Assembly: GCA_036939755.1 (NCBI GenBank)
Contig: JALLAZ010000011.1
Coordinates: 1-42,992 of the forward strand
From: Stephanodiscus triporus
Taxonomy: Eukaryota > Bacillariophyta > Thalassiosirophyceae > Thalassiosirales > Thalassiosiraceae
DNA: 42,992 bases
Reading direction: 5' to 3'
Positions 20,928 through 30,882 of this stretch are shown here, piece after piece. Each line of letters opens with the position of its first letter. Position 1 is the first letter of the stretch. Below the pieces are notes generated by a model. The model was not told where the DNA came from and did no database searches. It saw nothing but the letters and a program-made list of their open reading frames with translations. The translations under genes and the position numbers were made by a program.

Positions 20928-21510
20928 TCGCCATCGACGTCGGATCGGCGTGCTGTCGACGACTTTGGACCTCGACGACGGATCGCTGAAGCAGCCCGTC
21001 GGATCGAACGACGCGTCGGACTTCCCGCTCGACGGTTTTGCGGCGCTGACGACGTGGCGTCCGCACTTATTGTACGTCGAGGGGGGGAACACCTTCTGGC
21101 TCCGTCACTGCATGGAGAAGGGGGGGTACGTCGACGCAATCAGGGACGCGTGCGCGGGTCCGGGCGGATTCGCCGTCTACTGCGGCAAGTCGGCCGGGGC
21201 CATCGTCGCGGGGCGCGACGTGAGCACGGCGACGTGGAAGGGATGGGACGATCCGTCCGTGGTCCCGGGGATGGGCACGTACGGCGACTGGTCGGACTGT
21301 CCCGGACTGGACCTCGTCGGCGGCAGCTCGTTCTTTCCCCACATGAGCGACGATTGGTTGGACACGGTGAACGAGAGGATGACGACGACGACGGAGCGGC
21401 GGCGGGATGATTCTGGTAACGGCGGCCTTGTCTGTTTGGGTGAACGGGATGCCCTGTGCGTGATTGGAGACGAGAGGCTGACAATAATGACGTCCGGAAA
21501 GGGGCCCTAG
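20143..21510 (+). CDS. S51-family (peptidase E-like) serine hydrolase, plastid leader
   Basis: A single 455-aa frame. The N-terminus (AAAAVLPTLPIVICRLLPTA, then SSFVTPEARR) fits a diatom bipartite plastid presequence with an ASAFAP-type Phe. After low-complexity Asp/Arg-rich sequence, the S51 core shows RVLYVPTAMYALDP, then HLLYVEGGNTFWL, then YCGKSAGAIVAGRD with the nucleophile Ser in G-x-S-A-G, and VGGSSFFPHMSDDW with the likely catalytic His. Peptidase E and cyanophycinase share this fold; I favour an alpha-aspartyl-dipeptidase-like enzyme but cannot exclude cyanophycinase. It is about twice the size of bacterial peptidase E (about 230 aa), owing to the presequence and inserts including a run of ten Asp (20898-20927). 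Local GC is very high. Confidence 0.82.
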
Positions 21511-22073
21511 TGGAGAATGATAACGTTGGTTCGATCTGCCTCTCCGAAAAGGAGGAGGCCTCCGTGGGTAGAGATCGAGAGGAGGGGCGGCATTTGCTCG
21601 CCCTAGGGGAACGATAGAGGTGAATGGGTAAGAGGGATGATATGAATCCAAGTTGGCAGGAGTAGACGGTTGAGAAAAAAAAGAAACTCGGTTTGCTTAT
21701 ATGAACAATTTTTATGCAATAGAAGTACCAATGCTACAATGTCAGTCATCTTCACCCTGTCTCGTTCCCCCCCTCCTTCTCAATCTCCTTCGCCCAGCCT
21801 AAAGTCGGCTAAACATCCTCCTCATTAATTTTTTATCATCATTCTCCTCCCTCCTCTTTCTTCTCTTGGGGATAGATCACGTTGTCGCGTATCAATTCGA
21901 TCCATTGATTATCCATGTCCTCTGTCATTATCAAGGGCTTGAAGCTGTCTGGGAGTGGGGTTTCAACAGATCCCTTCTCCTTTCCGCACTCGATCAGATT
22001 ATTCAAATCTCCATTGAAGCAGCCATGCTTTCATTGTTCATAATTGTTTGACACAAGATAGGCAAGTTCGACA
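21511..22073. other. Convergent spacer holding the second arm of inverted repeat 1
   Basis: Apart from the inverted copy at 21551-21631, this 563-bp spacer between the peptidase and the methyltransferase has no supported gene. Several pyrimidine-rich runs lie at 21770-21870. Confidence 0.4.
21551..21631 (+). repeat. Right arm of inverted repeat 1
   Basis: This plus-strand copy of the end of the small membrane-protein gene still reads DREEGRHLLALGER and a stop. It lies about 40 bp after the peptidase stop codon, 2.06 kb from the left arm. It is not attached to any gene here, so it is a relic or a repeat copy. Confidence 0.85.
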
Positions 22074-23343
22074 TCAGGAAATCGAGGATATGTCTAGAAG
22101 AAATTTATTGTTGAAAAAACGTACCTCAGCAAACAGGTGTGCATGTTCTGGCCTAGATGCAACATGAGGATTGATAAATACCTAAATGTTCAATGATGTA
22201 ATCATAATCCAAAAACCATGTTAGGTATTGAGTTCTGTGATTTGGTATAAGTACAAACAAGTCGAAGGTGCAATCCTTACCAACATTGTTAGCCAAACAT
22301 GTTGACCCGTATTGAAAGTCTTTGTATCGCTTTCATTCCTCGGATTAGTGACAGTCAGGGCATTATCCTGTTTTCCTTTATTCCTGATCTCATTCGTCAA
22401 AAGGTCCGAATACACAAACCCCATGGCCGTCATCCTCGTTATCCACCACGGATCCTTATGGACCTCGACGTGGTGCCACCCCCCCCATCGTGAGTGTGTC
22501 ACGAATATCAGGGCGGCCTTTCGCCATGCGGTTAAATAATTAGGCTGATAATTACGTCCCACATGCTCTGCAAACTACGATGTGAGGAGGGAAAAGGATC
22601 AGATCTCATCATGGGCACAGGGGACTGGGACATTTGGGGGGGGGGGGGGGGGGGGGGGTAGATTTTACATCTATTATTTGTTGCTCACCTCAACGCACCA
22701 AACCGCATCCTGGTCGTGGACGAATATAAGACGGGATGAGCGCTTACGCCCATCAAACGGTTGCATAGAGCACGAACGCGAATAACGTCATGAATATAAG
22801 CAAAAAACTCACCACCGTCCTCGAGGGCCACCACGGCCCTCGGGAGAAATCGTGTTCGACGATCTCCACCCGCGTCCTGTCGGGAATGGGCCTTATATTG
22901 GGCACAAGATTACGCGCGATGGCATCGTGACTCCCCTCGGCGCATACGACATACTCCAATCCGTGTACGACGAACCACGACGTCGACGTCCCCCTGCCGC
23001 ATCCGAGATCTAATACGCTCTTGATCCCCAAATGGTTCACCATGTGTTTCCAAACGGACACGCTGACGCCCATTTCGTCGAACGCGGTGAATCCACCCAG
23101 GTGCGCCTTGTCCCCCGTTCCTCCGTATATGCCACGTTGGATTTTTGCCTCTTCCTCGGGAGAGATTCGTATCGACGGCAATGCCACCGCGGGCCCCTCC
23201 GGGACGAACGACCCGTACGTGTCCCAGCTCCCGACCGTTGAACGATCGTCATTCGACAAGGAGGTAAAAAAAGAAGCACCCTTGTATGCTTCGAATGAGA
23301 AAAGAGAACAAGCAATCGCAAGCCAGATTTTCCATGTAGCCAT
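22074..23343 (-). CDS. SAM-dependent methyltransferase with a 21-nt microexon
   Basis: Four exons are inferred: 23343-22813, 22709-22689, 22574-22281 and 22181-22074, giving 317 aa. A signal or anchor segment starts the protein (MATWKIWLAIACSLFSFEAY). SAM-binding motif I is VLDLGCGRGTSTSWF at about residue 94. VEHDFSRGPWWPSRTV is followed by the 21-nt exon encoding DAVWCVE and then FAEHVGRNYQP, which restores an uninterrupted methyltransferase core. Downstream are WGGWHHVEVHKDPWW and VWLTML, then VFINPHVASRPEHAHLFAE. After that either the frame runs to TGA at 22074, as annotated, or a 31-nt GT-AG segment (22094-22124) is removed to give an alternative tail ending at 22031. Intron 2 contains 23 consecutive G. 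The substrate is unknown; the leader suggests the secretory system. Confidence 0.8.
22636..22658. repeat. Poly-G run of 23 in an intron
   Basis: This uninterrupted G homopolymer lies in intron 2 of the methyltransferase gene. Its length is likely to be polymorphic or imprecise in assembly, and it could form quadruplex structure. Confidence 0.8.
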
Positions 23344-23898
23344 CGGTGTTCCTTATTGTTTGTTATTGTTTCGTTAAAAAAAATAGCTTCGTGCTGTTGT
23401 CCCGCCCTCTCCCTTCTTCAAGAACACGACGAGTTAACCCGGCAGGCGAACGAATCGAAGAAAGGGAGGCGAGGCGTAATGTCGAACCCGAATATGATGT
23501 AGAACCCCCCCCCTTTTATCATGTACTCCTAGTAAAATATCTACGATAAGTATTTAAGACCCGTTGTGACAGACGTCGACGTTCACGTGGACCTTTTTCG
23601 TCAACGATACACACAAAAAAAGAAGCAGACAAAAAAACACAAACAACAACAACGTCACCTCCGCCACAGACTCATACTTACTAGGCCCCACTCCGAGCGA
23701 GGCGAGACCAGCATGGCGTAAAACCAGAGGTGGTGCAGATATAATAACTACCTCACACTCTCTATCTGTGTAGCGATCGTTGATTACACAGTCCATCGAT
23801 CAGCCCCCGGCCACTCGCACATCGTCAACGTCCCCATATATATCGGGAAATAATAAAATCTCCGGGAGAGCGAACCGCGCCTCACGCCGCAAACGAAG
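23344..23898. promoter_or_regulatory. Divergent promoter of the methyltransferase and acyltransferase genes
   Basis: This 555-bp spacer lies between divergent start codons, with A-runs at about 23610-23640 and no protein-like frame. No known element was recognised. Confidence 0.4.
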
Positions 23899-25343
23899 AT
23901 GAACCTATCGAACTCGGCCGTCGTCCTGTTGACGACGGTCGTCGCGTCGTCCTCCGACGCGTTCGCCCCGCCGACCTCGTCGTCCATCGTCCCATCCTCC
24001 CGATCCTCCTCCTCCTCCGTCGTCGTCGTCGTCGACGTGCCACGTCGCCGCCGCCGCCAGCGCCGGTCGAGAGCCCGCGGCGGCACGTCGATGATGATGA
24101 TGTCGTCGTCCGTCGCGCCGTCCCAGGGCAGCGCCAACGACGACGGCGCGAAGAGGACGACGACATCGGCGGCGGATACGACCAAGCGATATGAACGATC
24201 GCTGCAGATACGACGGGAGGGGGGGCCGCTCGCGTTCGACACCAAGTTCGGCGCGCTGAATCCGTTCGCAATATATTACGGACTCGTGTCCATCGGCCTC
24301 GGCTTGGTGTGGTTCGCGGCGCTCACGCTCTGCGAGGTGATGTACAAGGTCACGGGCGGTAGAGTCGATACGAGGCGCAGGATCCCGGTGTTCCTGTCGC
24401 ACGTTTGGGGGACGCTGCTCATGCTATTCACCGGGTGTTTCCCGAAGATCGAGAACGGAAACATAGTGAGGGATTTTCACAAGAGGTGAGGCGGCATGGG
24501 AGGATCGGGCCTTGTTTGTCCCTCCCTTTTTCAGAGTCATATTATGGCGTCGCGATTCATTTCGAGGGCCGATCCACCGCCCCGCTCGAATCTAATCTGT
24601 GAATTGTTGACCTTTCTCCCTCCCGTATTTCTTTTCATTCGATCCTCTCTCTGTCTCTCAGCGGCCGCAAGGCGATGTTCGTTTCCAATCACAATTCCTG
24701 GATGGACATCCCTTTCATCGGGCATGCCATCGGATGGCACAATTACAAATTCGTTGCCAAGAAGGAGCTGGAGAAGGTGCCAATCCTTGGGAAGGCGATC
24801 AAGGTCGCCAAGAACGTCCTCGTCGATCGGACCGATAGGAAATCTCAACTCTTGACGCTGAAGCAGGGCATCGCATGGCTCGATGTGAGTGCCTATTTTC
24901 CCACCTTCTTGGAGGACGAGTATGCGTACTCTGTTCGATCTATGTTTTATGCTGTCGGGAAGGGACGCAAACTGTTAACATCGTCTGTTTTTTCTCCAAT
25001 TCGGCTGACAAACGCATATACGTAGGACGGGGTCAACCTATGCACCTTCCCGGAAGGAACGCGATCGCGATCGGGCCATCTCATGCCCTTCAAAAACGGC
25101 GCGTTCAAAATGGCGCACAAGGCCGGCGCGCCCGTCATTCCCATGTCCATCGTCGGCGCCGCCAGCGTCATGCCGTCTCATTGGATGTTCCCATACAAGC
25201 CGGCGGGATTCGGCGCGTGCAAGGTCGTCGTTCACGAACCGGTGGAATCGAAGGGTAAGACCGAGGAGGAGTTGGCGTCGGCGGTGCGGGAATCGATCAT
25301 CAGCGGCCTTCCCGAGGAGCAGCGTCCGTTGGTATCGACATGA
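23899..25343 (+). CDS. plsC: Plastid 1-acyl-sn-glycerol-3-phosphate acyltransferase
   Basis: Three exons are inferred: 23899-24485, 24662-24884 and 25026-25343 (introns 176 and 141 bp), giving 375 aa. The N-terminus has a hydrophobic leader and SSSDAFAPPTSSS, a textbook diatom ASAFAP plastid-import motif. After a low-complexity linker comes a membrane segment (IYYGLVSIGLGLVWFAAL). The PlsC domain begins at exon 2 with SNHNSWMDIPF, the HX4D catalytic motif, followed by FVAKKELEKVPILG. Exon 3 opens DGVNLCTFPEGTRSRSGHLM, the substrate-binding EGTRS motif, and later has GAPVIPMSIVGA. The enzyme acylates lysophosphatidic acid to phosphatidic acid for plastid glycerolipids. Without splicing, the catalytic His and the EGTRS motif would fall in separate frames. 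Confidence 0.93.
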
Positions 25344-25660
25344 GGAGTTTGTTTGGGATCGATCGAGAGGGGGAAAAAGTATACATATAATGTGCAGTCC
25401 TATGTAGGAACGCCTGAAGGGTTTACCAATATGCAAGCGCAATAGTCTAAATTGGTTTCACCGTTCTGGGGGGGTGATGAAGTCGCTGAATAGTGAAGAA
25501 ATCCTGAAATCAGACATCATCATCCATTAAACGATAGCTAATGCTGGCATTACCGAGCCTGGCAAAACTCCCCCCTTTTTTTACAGGTCGTCTTTCCTTA
25601 TCATCATGTGCCCCCCTCTGGTACTATGGTTCGTGGTGAACCAAAACGCATCTGTTATCA
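25344..25660. other. Convergent spacer between acyltransferase and CYP97
   Basis: The right-hand part from 25427 belongs to the left arm of inverted repeat 2. No gene is seen. Confidence 0.45.
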
Positions 25661-25890
25661 TTAACCACGTCGGAACAAGTTCTTCACGACATCTCGTTTC
25701 CTCTTCCTGGGTGCACCGTCCTCTGCCAATCGCGCACCTCCCACTAATGCATTGGTACTCACACTTTCCTCGACGACATCATTAGCATCAACGATGCCAT
25801 TCGCCGACTCAACGACATCCATGCCTTCTTCTGTTTCAGTTACTACTGCAGACAATTCAACCTTTGCTTCCTTCTTTGCGACCATTTCCG
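25427..25890 (-). repeat. Left arm of inverted repeat 2 (CYP97 tail and 3' flank)
   Basis: On the minus strand this covers the last 76 or so codons of CYP97, its stop and about 230 bp of 3' flank. The inverted copy lies at 29001-29445. Shared stretches include GGAAATGGTCGC, GAACAAGTT-like sequence near the stop, GTTTTGCCAGGCT, CCAGCATTAGCTAT, CTATTCAGCGACTTCA and ACTATTGCGCT, in the same order. Similarity ends abruptly at both outer borders. Confidence 0.9.
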
Positions 25891-27978
25891 AAGGGTCGCG
25901 TTTCCTAATCACCATGTGGAGCCCCCTCCTTGTGTGGATCGTGGCGCCCGTCCTCATCCCGACGGGATGCTCCAAGCCCTGGGGGTGTTCCATGATACCG
26001 ACGCTCGTCTCGGCGAGCTTCGACGAATCGAACTCGAAGTGGAACCTTCGCAGGACCATGGCGAGGGTAACCGTCGCCTCCAGCGTGGCGAATTCGTCAC
26101 CGACGCACTTCCTAGGCCCTCCCCCGAAGGGCAGGTACGCGAAGTCGGACGATATCTCGTTGGGGTAAAGCATGTTCCCCATCCACTTCTCGGGGTCGTA
26201 TCCCGCCCACTCCGGAACGTCTGGGTTGACGTACCTCGTCAGCCACCGTTCGGGCTTGAATTCGTCAGGCTCCGGCCAGAATCTGCCGTCGCGGTGGAGG
26301 TTGTACAGGGAAAGGAAGATGTCCATGCCGCGGATCACGGTCGCGTCGCGTCCTCCGCCCTTGGGAAGCTCGTTCTCCGTGCGGCACCTGCGTATCAGCA
26401 GCGGCGGTTCGGGGTACATCCTCAGGGTCTCGGCCACGACCAGCCTGAGGTACTGCATCCCCTTGATGTCGTCGTACGTCGGGATGCGATCGCCCAACAC
26501 CTCGTCGATCTCGGCTCGTACCTTCGCCATATTATCGGGATTCTTTGTGAGCTCGAACAGCGCCCACGTTAGGACGGCTGCCGTCGTCTCGTGTCCGGCG
26601 ATCAACATTGTCATCAGGTCGTCGCGCTAAGAAGAAGAGGAGGAGGATGAAGTGGAAGAAAAGGAGGAAGGAGTAAAATACCAGAGGAAGATGATGAGTG
26701 CGGCCTCGATCGAGAATTTATTGGCATGACGGCGGCGTATGATATCGAACTACAGCGCAACCCATGGCAAATGTTCGAGGGGGACAACTACCCCCTCCAA
26801 CTCACCAATTGCTTATTGTCGATGTCGGCGCCGCGCATATCTACTAAGAAACGCAGCAGGCTCGGATCCTTGACGTTGTCATAATCCCTCCTCTCCAATT
26901 CCTCGATATCGTCCTCCCTCCTCGAATTCTTCGCACCGTCGATCAAGTTCGTCAGTACCGAATCGAGTAGTTTCAGATCGGAATTGAACTTCCTCAATCG
27001 CGGCACGAGGTCGTTCGCGAACGGTATATCCCAGTAGGGGGCGGGCGTCATGCTTCGATGTTCCGCCTCGACCAATGCCGAGTACACCGCCTTGATGACG
27101 GGACTCTCGTTCGTCACGCTCCCGAAATCGTAATTGAACACCGACAGGCCTATGATGTCGAGCGCCACCGAACAGAACTTCTCCTCCATCTCGATCTTGC
27201 CGCCGCGTTGTCCCGGGGGGGCGTCGTCCTTGTCGCACGCCACCTCGAGGCTCGATATCAGTCCCGCGTTGCAGCGACCGAACAGCCCCACCATGTGATT
27301 CAGCCACGCCCTGTGAAATGCGGGCACGATCGCCCTCCGTCGCACGGTCCACGTTTCCGGATCGGCGGGTATCAATCCCTTCCCCATGATCGGCTCGAGT
27401 ATCTCCGCGAGTATCCCCTTGTCGTAACACGCGCTCGCGTCCCTGAGGACGTGCCTCGCCTGGACCGGATCCGATATAACGAGGAAGCTCTTCGGCCCGA
27501 AGCAAAGCTTGTACGGGCTGCCGAATTCGTCCGCGTAACGCTGTAGACCGATGAACATCGTGCCGTCGGCGATGTCGTCGAGCGCCCCCGTCGCGAGGGG
27601 ACATCGATCGAGGCTGGGATATCCTCCGTATATCTGCTCGATGTTCGTACGTAGGACGTTCGCGCCGTCCGCGAAGGTGCAGTCGGTGCCCGGCGCGCCG
27701 GGCTTCATCATGGGCAATTTCCAGATGTACTCCCACCACCACGGCAGGCCCTCGACGTCGACGTCCGATGCCGTTGTCGTCGTCGTCGTTGTCGTCGTCG
27801 AGGCCCCCCGATCGTCCGCGTCGGGCGCGGCGCGTAGGATCGTCGTCGTCGGGGGAAAGACTCCGTCGACGACGTGCGACGCCGACGACGACCTCGGAGC
27901 GACGAACGCCTTAGACATTGGGACCAATGACGACGCCAGCGCCGAAATCGCCAGTGCCGCCGACTGTGCGACCTTCAT
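25661..27978 (-). CDS. CYP97: Cytochrome P450 of the CYP97 family (carotenoid hydroxylase)
   Basis: Two exons are inferred, 27978-26806 and 26626-25661, joined across a 179-bp intron (NKQL to RDDLMTMLIAG), giving 712 aa. The leader followed by SKAFVAPRSS is a plastid-targeting presequence. Typical CYP97 blocks are present: SYKL-like YKLCFGPKSFLVISDP, CYDKGILAEILEPIMGKGLIPAD and TVRRRAIVPAFH. The I-helix is MLIAGHETTAAVLTW, the K-helix ExxR is in AETLRMYP, the meander has KPERW, and the haem loop is FGGGPRKCVGDEFA. CYP97 enzymes hydroxylate carotenoid rings; in diatoms they feed the lutein/zeaxanthin and fucoxanthin branch. After the usual P450 end (about RKRDPS) comes an acidic tail of some 76 residues ending KNLFRRG. 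That tail is exactly the part duplicated in inverted repeat 2. Confidence 0.94.
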
Positions 27979-28295
27979 CGTTGAGTGGTTGTGTAATTTT
28001 GGGGGGGAGGCGAGATAGAAGGGCGGGGAGACGATTATTATTGTAGTTCGACAGTCTCCTCGTTAAAAACTGGAAACTGGGTCCTCGTGGAGGAAGACGG
28101 TGATGAAGGGGGAGTGATTGATTTTGTGTGTGGTGACGACTGAGAAAGATTGCCGGAGTGTCGTTTAGGGAGTCCGTTCAGTCGTCCGGCCATCTCCCCT
28201 GGATCTTTCCCCAGAGGAAGAATACGATACCATTGGGCTTCTCGTCCACACTCCGGCCGCATGACTTCGGTTTTGGAGAACATACCATACATAGT
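27979..28295. promoter_or_regulatory. Divergent promoter of CYP97 and the DUF1475-like gene
   Basis: This 317-bp spacer lies between the two start codons. The plus-strand frame is open through part of it, but it has no ATG before 28296. No element was recognised. Confidence 0.4.
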
Positions 28296-28941
28296 ATGCG
28301 CAAGAGAAAGGACAACCTAAACCTCAGCAACAATATCACGATGCGCCCATCCAACGTTGCATCCGCATCATCCGGCGGCCGGAACACAACGACGACAACG
28401 ATCGTCGTCGTAGGCGCCTTGGGGGTGTTCGTCTTCGCGTACCTATGCAAGACGTTGAGCGCCCAGCCGTTGTTCCCATTCCAAAACGATGACCTCGAAT
28501 GGTGCAGGTATATAATATATACATATATATCATTTACCCGCCGTGTCCCCCTTTTCCCATTTTTTTCGCTGCTCGATCATTATTTGACCCATCACGTGCA
28601 TTTTATTTTTCTTCTCGCGGCTCCCTGTCGTTTTCGTTTCCTCCTTCCCCTCTGGCCAACATGCGAAACCGATTATAATATTATGGGATCGATACAACGT
28701 TCTTGTTGTGATGTTGATTGTTTGTGGCAGAACTTGGCTTTACATGACCGTCGTGGATTTCTACGGATCCACGCTAGCGCTGTCCGCGATCGTCGCCTGG
28801 TCGGAAGATAGCAGCGCTGCGGCAATCGTTTGGATACTCCTGATGAACTTGATGGGATCGCCCTTCGCTTGTGCGTACGTGGTCTACCGTGCGTACAAGC
28901 ACAAAACGCTAGCCCTAGCGTCCGACCCGGACCTCGATTGA
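28296..28941 (+). CDS. DUF1475-like small membrane protein
   Basis: Two exons are inferred, 28296-28507 and 28731-28941, joined across a 223-bp intron (AG|A makes the Arg of WCRTWLYMT), giving 140 aa. Exon 1 has a Thr-rich lead-in to one membrane helix (IVVVGALGVFVFAYLCKTL). Exon 2 encodes TWLYMTVVDFYGSTLALSAI, an acidic WSEDSS turn, then IVWILLMNLMGSPFACAYVV. The pattern of VDFY, a W.E.S loop and a GS..xCAY helix resembles DUF1475 proteins of plants and algae, whose function is unknown. A later ATG at 28341 is possible. Past the stop lies the right arm of inverted repeat 2. Confidence 0.78.
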
Positions 28942-29471
28942 GAAGCAGTCGGAGTTGGCGGGCGTCTCTGTTAATTCCGCATTATGCCCCGTGGATTCCG
29001 ACGGAAATGGTCGCGAAGAGGGAAGCAAAGGTTGAATTGTCCGCAGTAGTAACTGAAACAGAAGAAGGCACGGGTGTAATCGAGTCGGCGAATGGCATCG
29101 TTGATGCTAACGATGGCGTCGAGGAAAGTGGGAGTACCAATACATAAATGGGAGGTGCGCGATTGGCAGAGGACGGTGCACCCAGGAAGAGGAAACGAAA
29201 TGTCGTGAGGAATTTGTTTCGACGTGGTTAATGATTACAGATGCGTTTTGGTTCACCGCGAACCATACCAGAAGTGGGCACATGGTGAGAAGGAAAGACG
29301 ATCTGTAGAAAGGGGGTAGTTTTGCCAGGCTTGATAATACCAGCATTAGCTATTGCATAATGGATAATGATGTCCGCTTTTAGACTCTATTCTTAACTAT
29401 TCAGCGACTTCACCATTTTCATCAAACTATTGCGCTCGCAGATTGAACACGGTATTGAATAAACGCTAGCA
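28942..29471. other. Convergent spacer holding the inverted CYP97 tail copy
   Basis: Almost the whole spacer between the DUF1475-like and FkbM genes is the right arm of inverted repeat 2. No independent gene is seen. Confidence 0.5.
29001..29445 (+). pseudogene. Right arm of inverted repeat 2: orphan CYP97 C-terminal tail
   Basis: This plus-strand relic of the CYP97 tail reads MVAKREAKVELSAVVTETEE, then a drifted acidic stretch, STNT and a TAA where CYP97 has a Leu codon (TTA). The frame then continues as GGARLAEDGAPRKRKR...FRRG to the equivalent stop. About a dozen of some 75 codons differ from the CYP97 copy, counted by eye. There is no P450 core attached, so it is noncoding here. The 3' flank is also copied to about 29445, only 27 bp short of the FkbM stop codon. 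Confidence 0.88.
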
Positions 29472-30707
29472 CTATACATTGCCTTTGATTTCGGCGAGAC
29501 GAAACAATACATTCATGTTCTCCCAATTCACATTTCTTCTCTCCTTCGTAATTGACTCGATCCCTATCGCCAGCTCCTTCCCGTTTGAGAACTTGGTGGT
29601 GACAACCTCATTGGGTCCCTCGCCTGCCCCAAATTTATACAGCACGTAGCCCGATTCGAGCATAATCGTAGACATGGCCTCCCAATTTTTCACCTGATCT
29701 ATCTTCCACTCTAAGAATATGTACTGAACTTTGTGAGCCATCAATAACTTCCGCGCACCTGATAACACCTTCAACTCGAGACCTTCGACGTCAATCTTGA
29801 GAATCGCAATGGTCGTATTGTCGTCATTGTCTAGCCAGTGTTGATCCCTTGCCAAGGCGTCCAACGTCACTAACTGAAGCCTGCCCTCTAACGGGTCGGC
29901 TTTGCCAAATTTTAGAGCGTAGTTATCCGCCGTTTCTTTCGAAAAGCTGAAAGAACCGGGATTACCCGGATCGATTTTGTACATCACCTCCTGTGAACCG
30001 TGCGTGTCGCTCGCGCCTTTCAGGTATGGATGGACTTGGTTACTGGCCGGATCCGGAGACTTCGACCATCCGTTGAGCACCGACGATTCGCACAATCTAA
30101 CCATGTTCACCACGTTAGGTTCGAATACGAATACCTCGGCGCCGTGGGAAGCCGCCAGCATCGAAAACCAACCCACATTGCCACCGACGTCGATCATGAT
30201 CGGCCTCTTCCTTCGATTTCGAGCGTTCATTCTTTCGGATGCTCCCTTCAGGATCGTTTGCATCGTGCTGGTCATGACCTTCTCGTAATATCCTCCGCTC
30301 GTGAAAATCCCGACCCTTAATTGATCCACATTCGCATCGCTGGTCGACAAGTAAAATGGAATTTGCGTATTCGTTAGCCTCACGTAGGATTTGTGGTAGG
30401 GGAGTTTATCGGTGTGGTCCCTAAGTTGCGATATTCCCCCTTTTCGGTACGAGTCCAGCAACTCGAGACAATCCACCGGTTCCAAGTATGGATCCGTGGC
30501 AGTTGTCGTGAAGGAGATATCTGTCGACTCTACCACGCGTACATCTGTCGACGGCACAAATTTATCGCGATTGCTCGGTCCATAGCCCAACATCAGCGAC
30601 GCTGCGAATGCCATCCCGAGGCCGAATGGTACCAATGGCAAACGTAGCCCGGGACTTCGATGAGTGGCATGGCAGGAACGGTCTCTATCGGTGGTAACTT
30701 GGACCAT
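29472..30707 (-). CDS. FkbM-family methyltransferase with N-terminal membrane anchor
   Basis: From the ATG at 30707 (MVQVTTDRDRSCH) the protein has 411 aa in one exon. A hydrophobic segment at about 24-42 (LVPFGLGMAFAASLMLGYG) is a likely signal anchor. The methyltransferase domain shows RPIMIDVGGNVGWFSMLAAS (SAM motif I), AEVFVFEPNVVNM (acidic loop), then ILKIDVEGLELKVLSGA, the KxDVEGxE signature of Methyltransf_21/FkbM, and YIFLEWKID. FkbM-type enzymes O-methylate sugars or small molecules. With the anchor, a secretory glycan is a reasonable guess. The gene is head-to-head with RAPTOR, with 175 bp between start codons. Confidence 0.88.
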   Translation of the reverse strand: MVQVTTDRDRSCHATHRSPGLRLPLVPFGLGMAFAASLMLGYGPSNRDKFVPSTDVRVVESTDISFTTTATDPYLEPVDCLELLDSYRKGGISQLRDHTDKLPYHKSYVRLTNTQIPFYLSTSDANVDQLRVGIFTSGGYYEKVMTSTMQTILKGASERMNARNRRKRPIMIDVGGNVGWFSMLAASHGAEVFVFEPNVVNMVRLCESSVLNGWSKSPDPASNQVHPYLKGASDTHGSQEVMYKIDPGNPGSFSFSKETADNYALKFGKADPLEGRLQLVTLDALARDQHWLDNDDNTTIAILKIDVEGLELKVLSGARKLLMAHKVQYIFLEWKIDQVKNWEAMSTIMLESGYVLYKFGAGEGPNEVVTTKFSNGKELAIGIESITKERRNVNWENMNVLFRLAEIKGNV

Positions 30708-30882
30708 GAATGTTGTCAAAAGAAAAATGAGCGGTGTCCTGAAAAACCGCTACGCTCTATGGTACACTCTCTACGATATCACAACATCACGGACCAGTAT
30801 TTATTGTGGATTCCTAAGTAGAGATTACACATGGGAATCATACCAAAGATATCTTCTTCTTACATACAACCCCAACTCGACG

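Noticed and set aside
26879..27742. 287-codon minus-strand frame overlapping CYP97 exon 1
   Set aside because: It lies in a different frame from the clear P450 motifs, and its Arg-rich composition is typical of a shifted GC-rich frame.
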